A stretch of 64,000 nt of DNA, from the NCBI GenBank assembly GCA_017464305.1, contig JAFUDS010000024.1:62001-126000 (forward strand). Reading direction: 5' to 3'. The DNA comes from Clostridia bacterium (GTDB lineage: Bacteria; Bacillota; Clostridia; Christensenellales; Aristaeellaceae). Made by a program: the position numbers and the translations under genes. Below the pieces are notes generated by a model that ran no database searches, was not told the origin of the DNA, and worked only from the letters and a program-made list of their open reading frames with translations. Below are positions 17,910-26,057 of this stretch, piece after piece; position 1 is the stretch's first letter; each line of letters opens with the position of its first letter.

Positions 17910-17955
17910 GTGTTTTCCTCCTGCTTTCGTCCATTCAAATCCGGTATCCAGCCCC

Positions 17956-18020
17956 TTTATAGCATGGACCTTTCCAGCGCATCAAATCCAATTTGAAAAG
18001 GATTCTTTCCATTTTGGAAT
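17956..18020 (-). promoter_or_regulatory. MATE/PhlG operon promoter and upstream regulator site
   Basis: Minus strand: -35 TTGATG (17980-17985), 18-base spacer, -10 TATAAA (17956-17961). The 21-bp site at 18000-18020 (minus strand ATTCCAAAATGGAAAGAATC plus C) ends 14 bases before the -35, the same geometry as at the opp promoter and the 5.6-kb promoter. Confidence 0.75.
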
Positions 18021-18105
18021 AGATCGCAATTGATTCTGAATTGACGTCCCCCGCCCCGTTTTGATATCCTTTCCTCAACATTCACGGAAAGGAGCTTGAA
18101 GCATC

Positions 18106-18384
18106 ATGCAGATGCCAGAAATCAAGGAAGCGCTTCCCAACTGTCCTCGCTGCGGACGCCATTGCCCCATTGACCAAACCAGCTGCCCTCGCGGTCAGGA
18201 GCTGGTTCAGAAGCTGCTATCGGATGAGATTTCCCCCGCGGAGGCCGCCGCTTCCGCCGCCCACAGCCATGGGGATCACGGCGGACACAGAGATCATGGG
18301 GAGCATGGCCACGGCCATGAGCACGGTCATCACCATGGCCATGAGCATCCCCATGCCCATGAAGAAGCCGCGGAACAGGCGTAA
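18106..18384 (+). CDS. Small Cys-motif protein with a long histidine-rich tail (putative metal-binding)
   Basis: A 92-residue protein. The N-terminal part has a four-Cys motif (CPRCGRHCPIDQTSCPRG, residues 13-30) like the short zinc knuckle found ahead of the HTH in some clostridial MarR-type proteins. Here it stands alone. From about residue 53 the sequence is dominated by His with Gly, Asp and Glu (about 19 His in 35 residues). Such tails bind Ni, Zn or Cu in storage or chaperone proteins. It starts at 18106, or at the second Met six bases on, after AAAGGAG. It is divergent from the MATE/PhlG operon and shares its intergenic region. A role in metal supply to the PhlG-like enzymes is attractive but unproven. 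Confidence 0.75.
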   Translation: MQMPEIKEALPNCPRCGRHCPIDQTSCPRGQELVQKLLSDEISPAEAAASAAHSHGDHGGHRDHGEHGHGHEHGHHHGHEHPHAHEEAAEQA

Positions 18385-18386
18385 TA

Positions 18387-18412
18387 GAACCTGCAGGTTC
18401 TCCTGCAGGTTC
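18387..18412 (+). terminator. Hairpin terminator of the His-rich protein gene
   Basis: Perfect 11-bp stem GAACCTGCAGG / CCTGCAGGTTC with a TTCT loop, starting 2 bases after the stop codon and followed by TTT. The T-run is short. Confidence 0.65.
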
Positions 18413-18427
18413 TTTGAACGTAAAAAG

Positions 18428-18561
18428 CCCTCCCCCAAAGGGGAGGGTAAAACATAATTTGCTCCCCCGCGAAGCGGGGGAGCAAAACCGATTACGCAAA
18501 AGGATTCTCCGTGGGATACGGTACAAAACAAAATGCGCTCCCCCGCGGAGCGGGGGAGCGC
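18428..18561 (-). repeat. Three GC hairpins with a vestigial copy of the isomerase gene tail
   Basis: Hairpins lie at 18428-18447 (CCCTCCCC / GGGGAGGG), 18461-18483 and 18535-18561 (both with the CTCCCCCGC / GCGGGGGAG core). Between the last two, 18492-18521 is a copy of the final 30 bases of the adjacent isomerase gene (real end at 18568-18597). On the minus strand the copy still reads PYPTENPFA and a stop, with two differences, both synonymous. The innermost hairpin likely terminates the isomerase transcript. Confidence 0.8.
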
Positions 18562-18567
18562 AATCCA

Positions 18568-20043
18568 TTACGCGAAAGGATTCTCCGTAGGATACGGCAG
18601 GGCCTTGGGCTGATTATAAGCAATGTCCTGCACGCCCAGGAACTTGAACACCTCGAACAGGGTCTTTCCATGATGGCCGAAGGCCACGGCGCCATGGTGC
18701 GGATACCGCTTCTGGATCAGCACGTGACGATAGAACCGGCCCATCTCATGGATGGCGAAAACGCCGATGCCACCGAAGCTGGTGGTGGCCACGGGCAGCA
18801 CTTCGCCCTCCGCGATGTAGGAGCGCAGGTTGCCCTCGCTGTCGCACTGCAGGCGATAGAAGGTGATTTCGCCGGGAGCGATGTCGCCCTCCAGGGTGCC
18901 GCGGGTGAAGTCCGGATCGCTTCCTTCCGGCTCCAGCAGGCGGTGCTGAATCAGCTGATACTTAATGGCGCGGGAATCGCACATCTTGCAGCTGGGGGTG
19001 TTACCACAGTGGAAGCCCATGAAGGTATCGGTCAAGGTGTAATCGAACTTGCCCTTGATCTGCTCTTCCCACATCTGGGCCGGCACGGAGTTGTTGATGT
19101 CCAGGATGGTGACGGAATCCTCGGAGATGCAGGAGCCGATGTATTCGCTCAGCGCGCCGTAGATATCCACCTCGCAGGACACCGGGATGCCCCGGGAAGC
19201 CAGACGGGAGTTCACATAGCAGGGCTCAAAGCCGAACTGTTCCGGGAAGGCGGGCCAGCACTTGTCTGCAAAGGCCACGTACTTCCGGGCGCCCTTGTGG
19301 GCCTCCGCCCAATCCAGCAAGGTCAGCTCAAACTGCGCCATCCGCTCCAGCATGTCAGGGAAATAGCGGCCTTCGCCCATTTCCGCGGCCATGTCCTTGC
19401 AGACGTCGGCGATGCGGGGATCGCCTGCATGCTCCTTGTAGGAGACCAGCAGATCCAGCTCGGAGTTCTCCTCGATCTCCACGCCCAGCTCGTACAGGCC
19501 CTTGATGGGCGCGTTGCAGGCGAAGAAATCCTGGGGCCGGGGGCCAAAGGTAATGATCTTCAGATTCTGCACGCCGATGATGGCCCGGGCCACGGGCACG
19601 AAGTCGCCGATCATCTTGGCGATGTCATCCGCGGTCCCCACCGGGTATTCCGGAATATAGCCCTTCAGATGGCGCATGCCCAGGTTGTAGGAGCAGTTCA
19701 GCATGCCGCAATAGGCGTCGCCGCGGCCGTTGATCAGGTCGCCATCGCCTTCGGCGGCGGCCACGAACATGCAGGGGCCGTCAAAATTCTTGGCGATCAG
19801 GGTTTCAGGGGTTTCCGGGCCGAAGTTGCCCAGGAAAACCACCAGGGCGTTGCACTCGGCAGCCTTGACGTCGGCCACGGCCTTCAGCATGTCCTTCTCA
19901 TTTTCCACCGTCACGGGGCACTCGTACAGATCGCCCTTGTAGGCAGCCTTAATGGCCTCCCGGCGACGGATGGACAGGCCGATGGGGAAACAGTCGCGGG
20001 ACACCGCAATGATGCCCAGCTTTACCTCTGGGATGTTTTGCAT
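18568..20043 (-). CDS. L-fucose/L-arabinose isomerase-fold protein
   Basis: A 491-residue cytosolic protein of the FucI/AraA superfamily. Three putative metal ligands are visible in the order expected for FucI: E in SCEVDIYGALSEY, D in VTILDINNS, and H in HHGAVAFGHHG near residue 455. The ATG at 20043 follows GAAGGAGG. The family interconverts aldoses and ketoses such as L-fucose/L-fuculose or L-arabinose/L-ribulose with Mn2+; this member lies in the divergent fucose-isomerase-like branch whose substrates are mostly untested. It stands alone, so no kinase or aldolase context helps. Confidence 0.85.
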   Translation of the reverse strand: MQNIPEVKLGIIAVSRDCFPIGLSIRRREAIKAAYKGDLYECPVTVENEKDMLKAVADVKAAECNALVVFLGNFGPETPETLIAKNFDGPCMFVAAAEGDGDLINGRGDAYCGMLNCSYNLGMRHLKGYIPEYPVGTADDIAKMIGDFVPVARAIIGVQNLKIITFGPRPQDFFACNAPIKGLYELGVEIEENSELDLLVSYKEHAGDPRIADVCKDMAAEMGEGRYFPDMLERMAQFELTLLDWAEAHKGARKYVAFADKCWPAFPEQFGFEPCYVNSRLASRGIPVSCEVDIYGALSEYIGSCISEDSVTILDINNSVPAQMWEEQIKGKFDYTLTDTFMGFHCGNTPSCKMCDSRAIKYQLIQHRLLEPEGSDPDFTRGTLEGDIAPGEITFYRLQCDSEGNLRSYIAEGEVLPVATTSFGGIGVFAIHEMGRFYRHVLIQKRYPHHGAVAFGHHGKTLFEVFKFLGVQDIAYNQPKALPYPTENPFA

Positions 20044-20171
20044 GGTAGGGATCCTCCTTCTTCAAATGAAATCCATTTCTTCAAAAATTCCAGGCAGACT
20101 GAATTGTACTGGAAGTGGATTTATTCTACCAGAAAAAACAGACGATATCAATATTCGCCGCTCTGGAAATT

Positions 20172-20200
20172 TTGTCAAATTTTTGTGAATAGGGTATAAT
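20172..20200 (+). promoter_or_regulatory. Promoter of rarA
   Basis: TTGTCA (20172-20177), a 17-base spacer and TATAAT (20195-20200), a near-consensus housekeeping promoter about 95 bases upstream of the rarA start codon. On the opposite strand, TACAAT near 20110 could be the -10 of the isomerase gene, but its -35 is poor. Confidence 0.85.
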
Positions 20201-20296
20201 GCTTCTGTTCCGCGGCGTCCCCGGCGCGCCAGTTCTGAACCAGCCCTTACGCGCCCTGGCTCCGCGGCTGACTATCTCGCGTTTTTGGAGGCGCCC

Positions 20297-21643
20297 ATGC
20301 CTGAAATGACTCCCCTGCTTCCCCCGGATTCCGCTGCCTTTGCCAGCCAACCCCTAGCCGCCCGGATGCGCCCCCTGACCCTGGATGAATTCGCCGGGCA
20401 GAAGCATCTCATCGGCGAGGGCAAGGTGCTCCGCCGGCTCATCGCCTCCGATACCATCTCCTCCATGATTTTCTGGGGCCCCCCCGGCGTGGGCAAGACC
20501 ACCCTGGCGCAGATCATCGCCCAGCAAACCCAGGCCACCTTTATCAACTTTTCCGCCGTCACCAGCGGCATCAAGGAAATCCGCCAGGTCATGAACCAGG
20601 CGGAGGAGAATCGGCTTTACGGCGCCCGGACCATCGTCTTCGTGGATGAAATCCACCGCTTCAACAAAGCCCAGCAGGATGCCTTTCTGCCCTATGTGGA
20701 AAAGGGCAGCATCGTTCTCATCGGCGCCACCACCGAGAATCCCTCCTTCGAGATCAACAGCGCGCTGCTGTCCCGGTGCAAGGTTTTCGTGCTGCAGGCC
20801 CTGACCCGGGAGGATATCCTCTCCCTGCTGCGCCGGGCCCTGGAGGATGACAGGGGCTTCGGCCAGGATCATGTCACCATTTCCGATCGGGCCCTGGGGG
20901 CCATCGCGGATTTCAGCAACGGGGACGCCCGCAGCGCCCTGAGCACCCTGGAGATGGTGGTGCTGAACGGGGATGTGGATGAGCACGGCATCACCGTCAC
21001 CGATGAAACCATGGCCCAGTGCCTGTCGAAAAAGAGCCTCATGTACGACAAGGACGGGGAGGAGCATTATAATCTGATCTCCGCCCTGCATAAATCCATG
21101 CGGAATTCCGACCCGGACGCGGCGGTGTATTGGATGATGCGCATGCTGGAGGGCGGCGAGGATCCCCTGTATATCGCCCGGCGGGTGCTGCGCTTCGCCG
21201 CCGAGGACGTGGGCCTGGCAGACCCCCGGGCCATGGAGGTGGGGGTCGCTGCCTATCAGGCCTGCCATTTCATCGGCGTGCCGGAATGCAATGTGCACCT
21301 GGCGGAGGCCGTAGTCTATATGTCCCTGGCCAGCAAATCCAACGCCATGGAGCTGGCCACCATCGAAGCCCGGGAGGCCATCCAGAAGGAACCGGACGCC
21401 CCCGTGCCCCTGCATATCCGGAACGCCCCCACCACCCTGATGAAAAACCTGGATTACGGCAAGGGATATCAGTACGCCCATGATTACGCGGAAAAGATGA
21501 CCGCCATGGCCTGCCTGCCGGATAACCTGAAGGGCCGCCGCTTCTATCATCCCACCGACCAGGGCCAGGAGGCCCGCTACAAGGAGCGGCTGGAACAGAT
21601 CCTTGCCTGGAAGGAAACCCAGCGGACTAAGGGGGGAGGCTGA
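20297..21643 (+). CDS. rarA: Replication-associated recombination protein A (RarA/MgsA)
   Basis: A 448-residue AAA+ ATPase. Features are the RPLTLDEFAGQKHLIGEGK opening, Walker A GPPGVGKTT at residues 61-69, Walker B FVDEIHRFNKAQQDAFLPYV, sensor GATTENPSFEINSALLSR, and the C-terminal tetramerisation part with YHNL-like EEHYNLISALHKSMR and VYMSLASKSN. The ATG at 20297 is chosen because GGAGG precedes it; a TTG four codons upstream overlaps that site. RarA acts at stalled replication forks and gaps with SSB. Length and motif order are normal for the family. Confidence 0.96.
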   Translation: MPEMTPLLPPDSAAFASQPLAARMRPLTLDEFAGQKHLIGEGKVLRRLIASDTISSMIFWGPPGVGKTTLAQIIAQQTQATFINFSAVTSGIKEIRQVMNQAEENRLYGARTIVFVDEIHRFNKAQQDAFLPYVEKGSIVLIGATTENPSFEINSALLSRCKVFVLQALTREDILSLLRRALEDDRGFGQDHVTISDRALGAIADFSNGDARSALSTLEMVVLNGDVDEHGITVTDETMAQCLSKKSLMYDKDGEEHYNLISALHKSMRNSDPDAAVYWMMRMLEGGEDPLYIARRVLRFAAEDVGLADPRAMEVGVAAYQACHFIGVPECNVHLAEAVVYMSLASKSNAMELATIEAREAIQKEPDAPVPLHIRNAPTTLMKNLDYGKGYQYAHDYAEKMTAMACLPDNLKGRRFYHPTDQGQEARYKERLEQILAWKETQRTKGGG

Positions 21644-21788
21644 GTAAGGCTTCTCCCCGGAGCGAGGGGCTAATAAACGGCTGCTCGCTTCTCGCGCTTT
21701 GGAGTCACTCCGCGTTTTCCCCCTGATGCGGTCCCTACCCCGCATGCATCGAATGAAACGATCCCCAAGGAAGGAGCCATTGGAAATC

Positions 21789-23537
21789 ATGCGCTTTCGA
21801 ATCCGATCTATCCTTTCCCTGCTTTTATGTGTCCTGCTCTGCGCCACCCTTTTGCCCGCCCCCGTCTTCGCGGAAACGGCGAACGCCGCCCCCGCTCCCA
21901 ATGTGCGGGTGCTGCTACGGCGGCTGAACCTGACGGATCGCGTCGATCTGAAGCTCACCGGCCCTTATCAGGCTGCCTGGGGCAAGGACAGCCGGATGCT
22001 CCTTCCCTCCGGCAGCGAAGTTACCGTCCAGATTCGGCAGGATCGGCTGATCCTGTTTTATCAGGGGGCTTCCCTGGATTGCGGCGCTTCCCTGACCCTG
22101 TCCCGGGAGAGGAGCTCGGCCGCCCTTCCCGGCCTCACCATCGCTCCCTGGGAGGGAATCTATCCAGGGGATCTGAGCCTGACCATCAGCGGCGGCCAGC
22201 TGCAGCCGGTGCTGACCATCAACGTGGAGGATTATCTGCTGGGGGTCGTGCCCTATGAAATGAGCGACGATTTTCCCCTGGAGGCCCTGAAGGCCCAAGC
22301 CGTTTGCGCCCGAACCTACGCCCTTTCCCGGGTGGACGCCAAGAAGGCCTATGACCTGGTGGACACCACCAACGATCAGGTTTTCCGGCCCATCCTGACC
22401 TCCCGGGCCCGTACCGCCCAGGCCGTTTCGGAAACCGCCGGCCTGGTGGTCACCTCCGGCGGCGCCCTGGCCAATTGCTATTACAGCGCCTCCAACGGCG
22501 GCCAGACGGAGCTGCCCGCCCATGTGTGGAGCGGCATGGAGACCGCCACCTGCTATGCCATCGTGGAGGACCCCTATGATCTGGAAAACCCGGAATCCAT
22601 CCTGAAAAAAGCCACCCTGCGGAAGGATGGTACGAAAATTCCGGAGGATTTCCTCTCCCTGCTGCGGGAGGCGGTCTTCGCCCAGCCGGAGATGCAGGAT
22701 TTCGCCTCCCTGCCGGAGGCCTTCCGCGTGGAGGAAATCTCTTCCGTCGCCCTCTCCCAGCCCCGCTTTCCGGAGCCCAGCCGGCTCATGACCCGCCTGG
22801 AAATTAAAATCGCCGTCAGCGGCCGGAAATATCTGCCAGTGGAGACGCCGGAGCCCGCCCTGACCTACGAGGCGGAGGAAGGAGAATCCCTTTCTCCTTC
22901 CCCCGCCCCTACATCCACTCCAGAGCCCATCCTGCGTCTGGGGGATTTCGAACCCGCAGGCCTCTTTACCCTTTCCCTGCCCCTCTTTCCCCAGGCGGTG
23001 CGCGCCCTGGGGCTCAGCATCTATGGGGCGGACAACGAGATCATCACCATTTCAGAAGAGAAGGACGGCTTCCTACTGACCTCGGGGCGCTACGGCCATG
23101 GCGTCGGCATGAGCCAGCGGGGCGCCCAGTGGATGGCCGCCAAATACGGCAAAGGCTTCCAGGAGATTCTGGAATTCTATTATCCCGGCATGGCGCTGAA
23201 AAAGGCTGCCTCCGGCGCGGCCCTGCTGCCCACCCCGGATCCCCTGCTGGCGGAGACCCCCGGTCCCGCCGCCACCCCCACGCCCCGGCCCACGCTGATG
23301 CCCGTTTCCACCGCGGAAATTCCAGAGGGCGCCTGGCTGGCCAGCGTGGAGGGCATTGAGGATGACAGCAGCCTGAACCTGCGGGCGGAACCCTCCGCCG
23401 CCGGGGAGATCCTGATGCGGCTCTATAAGCACCAGCTGCTGCTGGTGCTGGAGGAATGCGAGGATCCCTCCTGGGTCCATGTCAAAACCGACAGCGCGGA
23501 AGGCTACGTTATGGTATCCTTCCTGGAAAAGAAATGA
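21789..23537 (+). CDS. SpoIID-domain secreted protein with a C-terminal SH3-like domain
   Basis: A 582-residue exported protein. A signal peptide (MRFRIRSILSLLLCVLLCAT, cleavage near VFAET) precedes a SpoIID/LytB-type domain: INVEDYLLGVVPYEMSDDFP (the PYEM glutamate corresponds to the catalytic Glu of SpoIID), LKAQAVCARTYAL, TNDQVF, and the distal GHGVGMSQRGAQWMA signature. Two Pro/Thr-rich linkers (near residues 370-385 and 490-520) follow, then an SH3b domain (SLNLRAEPS ... WVHVKTDSAEGYV). SpoIID cleaves denuded peptidoglycan glycan strands; here the SH3b domain suggests wall binding, so vegetative wall turnover is as likely as sporulation. The ATG at 21789 follows AAGGAG by 12 bases. It lies 145 bases after rarA, and the gap holds only weak inverted repeats. 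Confidence 0.9.
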   Translation: MRFRIRSILSLLLCVLLCATLLPAPVFAETANAAPAPNVRVLLRRLNLTDRVDLKLTGPYQAAWGKDSRMLLPSGSEVTVQIRQDRLILFYQGASLDCGASLTLSRERSSAALPGLTIAPWEGIYPGDLSLTISGGQLQPVLTINVEDYLLGVVPYEMSDDFPLEALKAQAVCARTYALSRVDAKKAYDLVDTTNDQVFRPILTSRARTAQAVSETAGLVVTSGGALANCYYSASNGGQTELPAHVWSGMETATCYAIVEDPYDLENPESILKKATLRKDGTKIPEDFLSLLREAVFAQPEMQDFASLPEAFRVEEISSVALSQPRFPEPSRLMTRLEIKIAVSGRKYLPVETPEPALTYEAEEGESLSPSPAPTSTPEPILRLGDFEPAGLFTLSLPLFPQAVRALGLSIYGADNEIITISEEKDGFLLTSGRYGHGVGMSQRGAQWMAAKYGKGFQEILEFYYPGMALKKAASGAALLPTPDPLLAETPGPAATPTPRPTLMPVSTAEIPEGAWLASVEGIEDDSSLNLRAEPSAAGEILMRLYKHQLLLVLEECEDPSWVHVKTDSAEGYVMVSFLEKK

Positions 23538-23543
23538 AACGGA

Positions 23544-23594
23544 GGGACGATCTTTTTCGTTTCACGAACGAAATGAAACAAAAAAGACCGTCCC
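23544..23594. repeat. REP-like imperfect inverted repeat, copy 1
   Basis: A 21-bp inverted repeat with two mismatches (arms 23544-23564 and 23574-23594, GGGACG ... CGTCCC ends), followed by CCCTGTTTCA. It closely resembles the repeat at 26058-26101, and the pair brackets the 810-residue gene. Such GGGACGGT-type palindromes resemble REP elements mobilised by IS200-like (RAYT) transposases in other bacteria, although no transposase is seen here. Confidence 0.7.
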
Positions 23595-23617
23595 CCTGTT
23601 TCAAAAGGAGATACGCG

Positions 23618-26050
23618 ATGATGAATACTTGGCCATTGGATCGACAGGGTTTTGTCTGTCATTATCTGGTTTCCGGCCCCCGGGTGGAGCCCTATGAAAG
23701 CGATTTCCGGGACGCCAATCTTCTGCGATTCGAGGGCGCCTTGCGGCAGCGGATCGCCACCCACACTCCCGTGCCGGAGGCGGGAAAAATCCAGCCCCGG
23801 GAAAACAGCCGTCTGGGCCTGCCCTGGCGTTTCCAGGGGGGCGCGGACACCGCCTTTGTCAATCTTTCCTCCTTTTATTCCACCATGCAGCGGGTGCGCT
23901 TCGACGCGGTGGCTACGCTGTTCTCCCCGGCGGATCAAACCGTTTCCGCGCTGGTCTGGAGCTACGCGGCGGTGGATGTTTACTGCAATGGCCTCCCCCT
24001 GGCCCAGCTGGCCCAGCCTGTCTATAAGCCTATCCAGCGGCTGGAGGTTTCCTTGCCCCTGCGGGCAGGGGAAAACCTGATCTATCTGGCCTGCGAAACC
24101 CTGGGGGTGCGGGATACCCGCAGCGTGGTGGGTCTTCAGCTTTTGAATGCCCCCGACGTCGCCGTTACCCTTCCAGATCCCACCCTGGCGGCGGAAATTC
24201 ATCCCGCCCTGGCCTTCCTGGAAGGGATGGCGCTGACGAGAACCAGCCTTTTCTTCTCCTCCCCCGCCCCGGAGGGAGCGGAGCTGTCCTTCCACGGCGG
24301 ATATGAGCCGGATCACGCCAAGGCCCACCGGCCCCAGCCCTGGCAGCGGATCGCGGGGATTTCCAGCCTGCCCCTGCCTCCAGACGTTACCTATCTGACG
24401 GTGCGGATCCGGGCTGGCAGCGGCTTCGTTTCCCGCCGACTGGAGCGAGCGGAAAACATCCTTCCCCAGCCTGGCGACGCCGCTCTCTCCCGGGAGGAAA
24501 ACTTCCGCCTGATCCTGCGGCGCATTGCTGAGATCGAAAACTTCGATCGGGGGGAGGATTTCGGCTTCCCCATCTGCAACCTCCTGGCCCGGAAGGCCCT
24601 GAACGCGCCCCTCCCCCAGGATGATCAACTGTTCGACAGCATGCTGGATCTCATCGCCCAGCGGGTGGACTGCGCGGACTTCCTGGTCTGCGGCCTGCTG
24701 CGCTATCTGAAAAATTATCCCCTGTCCCCCGCCCAGGCCGCCCGGGTAAAGGAAACCCTCACCGGCTGGCGCTACTGGATGGATCAGGACGGCTTCGACG
24801 GCATGTGCTTCTGGAGCGAAAACCATTGCCTCATGTTCTATGCCAGCGCCCTGCTGGCCGGGGAAATGTATCCCGAGGCGGATTTTCCCCTGGCCCGCCG
24901 CACGGGGCGCCAGCTCCAGGCCTGGGGCCGGGAGATGATCCTCCACTGGCTGGAGGATGTAGAGGCCTTTGGCTTTGAGGAATTCCACAGCACGGTGTAT
25001 ATGTGCGTCACCCTGGCCGCCCTGCTGAACGTCATTGACTACGCGGAGGAAGAGATTTCCCGCCGCGCCGCCCAGGTGACGGACCGCATGCTGCGCTTGC
25101 TGGCCACCCACACCTTCCGGGGCGGCATCATCGCGCCCCAGGGCCGGGTCTATCGCGGCGCCCTGTATCCCTTCCAGGCCGGCGCTATGGCCCTGATGAA
25201 CGCGGCAGACCCCGCCCAGCCCTGGGATCTGGGGGAGGGCTGGCTGGCCTTCCTGGCCACCAGCAAATATGAATTCCCTCAGGACATGGCCTCCCTCATG
25301 GCCCAGGAGGCTGTGCTGTCCTACACCTCCGGCAACGCCCGCATCCTGCTGGAAAAGCATGCGGACTGGTGCCTGACCAGCGTCCAGATTCCCCGGGAGC
25401 CCTTCTCCCGATGGCCCAACATCGCCCGAAATCCAGAGGCGGCCCCCGCCAGTCATGCCTTCGTCAAATCCTTTAACGAATGCTTCCATGGCACCACCTG
25501 CTTCCATCCCGGGGTCTATGGCTATCAGCAGCATTTGTGGTATGCGGCGCTGGACGGGGAAGCGGTGATCTTTATCAATCATCCCGGCTCCACCTCCGAA
25601 GGCGGCGACCTGCGCCCGGGATACTGGCATGGCAATGGAGTTTTCCCCGCCCTGAAACAGCAAAAAAATCTGCTGGGCCTGGTTTATCGAATTCCGCAAG
25701 CCCACCCGATTCATTATATTCATCTGTATTGCCCGGAATCCCGGTTCGATGAGGTGCGGCAGGAGGGAGCCTGGCTCTTCCTCCGCAAGGGCCAGGGCTA
25801 TCTCGGCCTATGGGCCAGCGCCCCCATGGAGCCCTGGCACGGCATGAATTTCCACTGTGAGCGGCGGATGTGGGGCGATGAAACCGCCTGCCTGTGCGTC
25901 TGCGGCGGCCGGGAGTTTGAAAACCTGGAAAGCTTTGCTCACTATGCCCAGGGCCTGTCCCCCGCGTGGAACAGCACCAAAGGCCTCCTCTCCGCCGAAG
26001 GCTTTGCCCTCGCCTGGACCCCCGGCCAGGACAGCACGCAGTATTTATAA
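23618..26050 (+). CDS. Large cytosolic protein of unknown function, possibly an (alpha/alpha)-toroid carbohydrate enzyme
   Basis: An 810-residue protein with no signal peptide or membrane segment, starting at 23618 (AGGAG 9 bases upstream). Roughly residues 1-270 look like beta-sandwich modules. Residues 300-600 are helix-rich with spaced hydrophobic repeats and motifs such as FWSENHCLMFYASALLAGEM, EEFHSTVYMCVTLAALLNV and HTFRGGIIAPQGRVYRGALY. The last 200 residues return to beta-rich sequence. This beta / helical toroid / beta plan, with aromatic- and His-rich loops, is that of heparinase-like lyases and several glycosidases, so carbohydrate processing is a reasonable guess. I cannot assign a family. 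It is monocistronic and bracketed by two related REP-like repeats. Confidence 0.7.
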   Translation: MMNTWPLDRQGFVCHYLVSGPRVEPYESDFRDANLLRFEGALRQRIATHTPVPEAGKIQPRENSRLGLPWRFQGGADTAFVNLSSFYSTMQRVRFDAVATLFSPADQTVSALVWSYAAVDVYCNGLPLAQLAQPVYKPIQRLEVSLPLRAGENLIYLACETLGVRDTRSVVGLQLLNAPDVAVTLPDPTLAAEIHPALAFLEGMALTRTSLFFSSPAPEGAELSFHGGYEPDHAKAHRPQPWQRIAGISSLPLPPDVTYLTVRIRAGSGFVSRRLERAENILPQPGDAALSREENFRLILRRIAEIENFDRGEDFGFPICNLLARKALNAPLPQDDQLFDSMLDLIAQRVDCADFLVCGLLRYLKNYPLSPAQAARVKETLTGWRYWMDQDGFDGMCFWSENHCLMFYASALLAGEMYPEADFPLARRTGRQLQAWGREMILHWLEDVEAFGFEEFHSTVYMCVTLAALLNVIDYAEEEISRRAAQVTDRMLRLLATHTFRGGIIAPQGRVYRGALYPFQAGAMALMNAADPAQPWDLGEGWLAFLATSKYEFPQDMASLMAQEAVLSYTSGNARILLEKHADWCLTSVQIPREPFSRWPNIARNPEAAPASHAFVKSFNECFHGTTCFHPGVYGYQQHLWYAALDGEAVIFINHPGSTSEGGDLRPGYWHGNGVFPALKQQKNLLGLVYRIPQAHPIHYIHLYCPESRFDEVRQEGAWLFLRKGQGYLGLWASAPMEPWHGMNFHCERRMWGDETACLCVCGGREFENLESFAHYAQGLSPAWNSTKGLLSAEGFALAWTPGQDSTQYL

Positions 26051-26057
26051 ATCAAAA

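Noticed and set aside
14340..17996. A 1218-codon open frame on the plus strand opposite the PhlG/alpha-beta hydrolase/MATE genes
   Set aside because: It is antisense to four well-supported genes, has no ribosome site, and its low-complexity His/Arg/Gln-rich translation is typical of the complement of GC-rich coding DNA.
20354..25723. Long minus-strand open frames opposite rarA, the SpoIID gene and the 810-residue gene
   Set aside because: Their translations are rich in Gly, His and Gln, with no domain pattern; the plus-strand genes have family motifs and ribosome sites.
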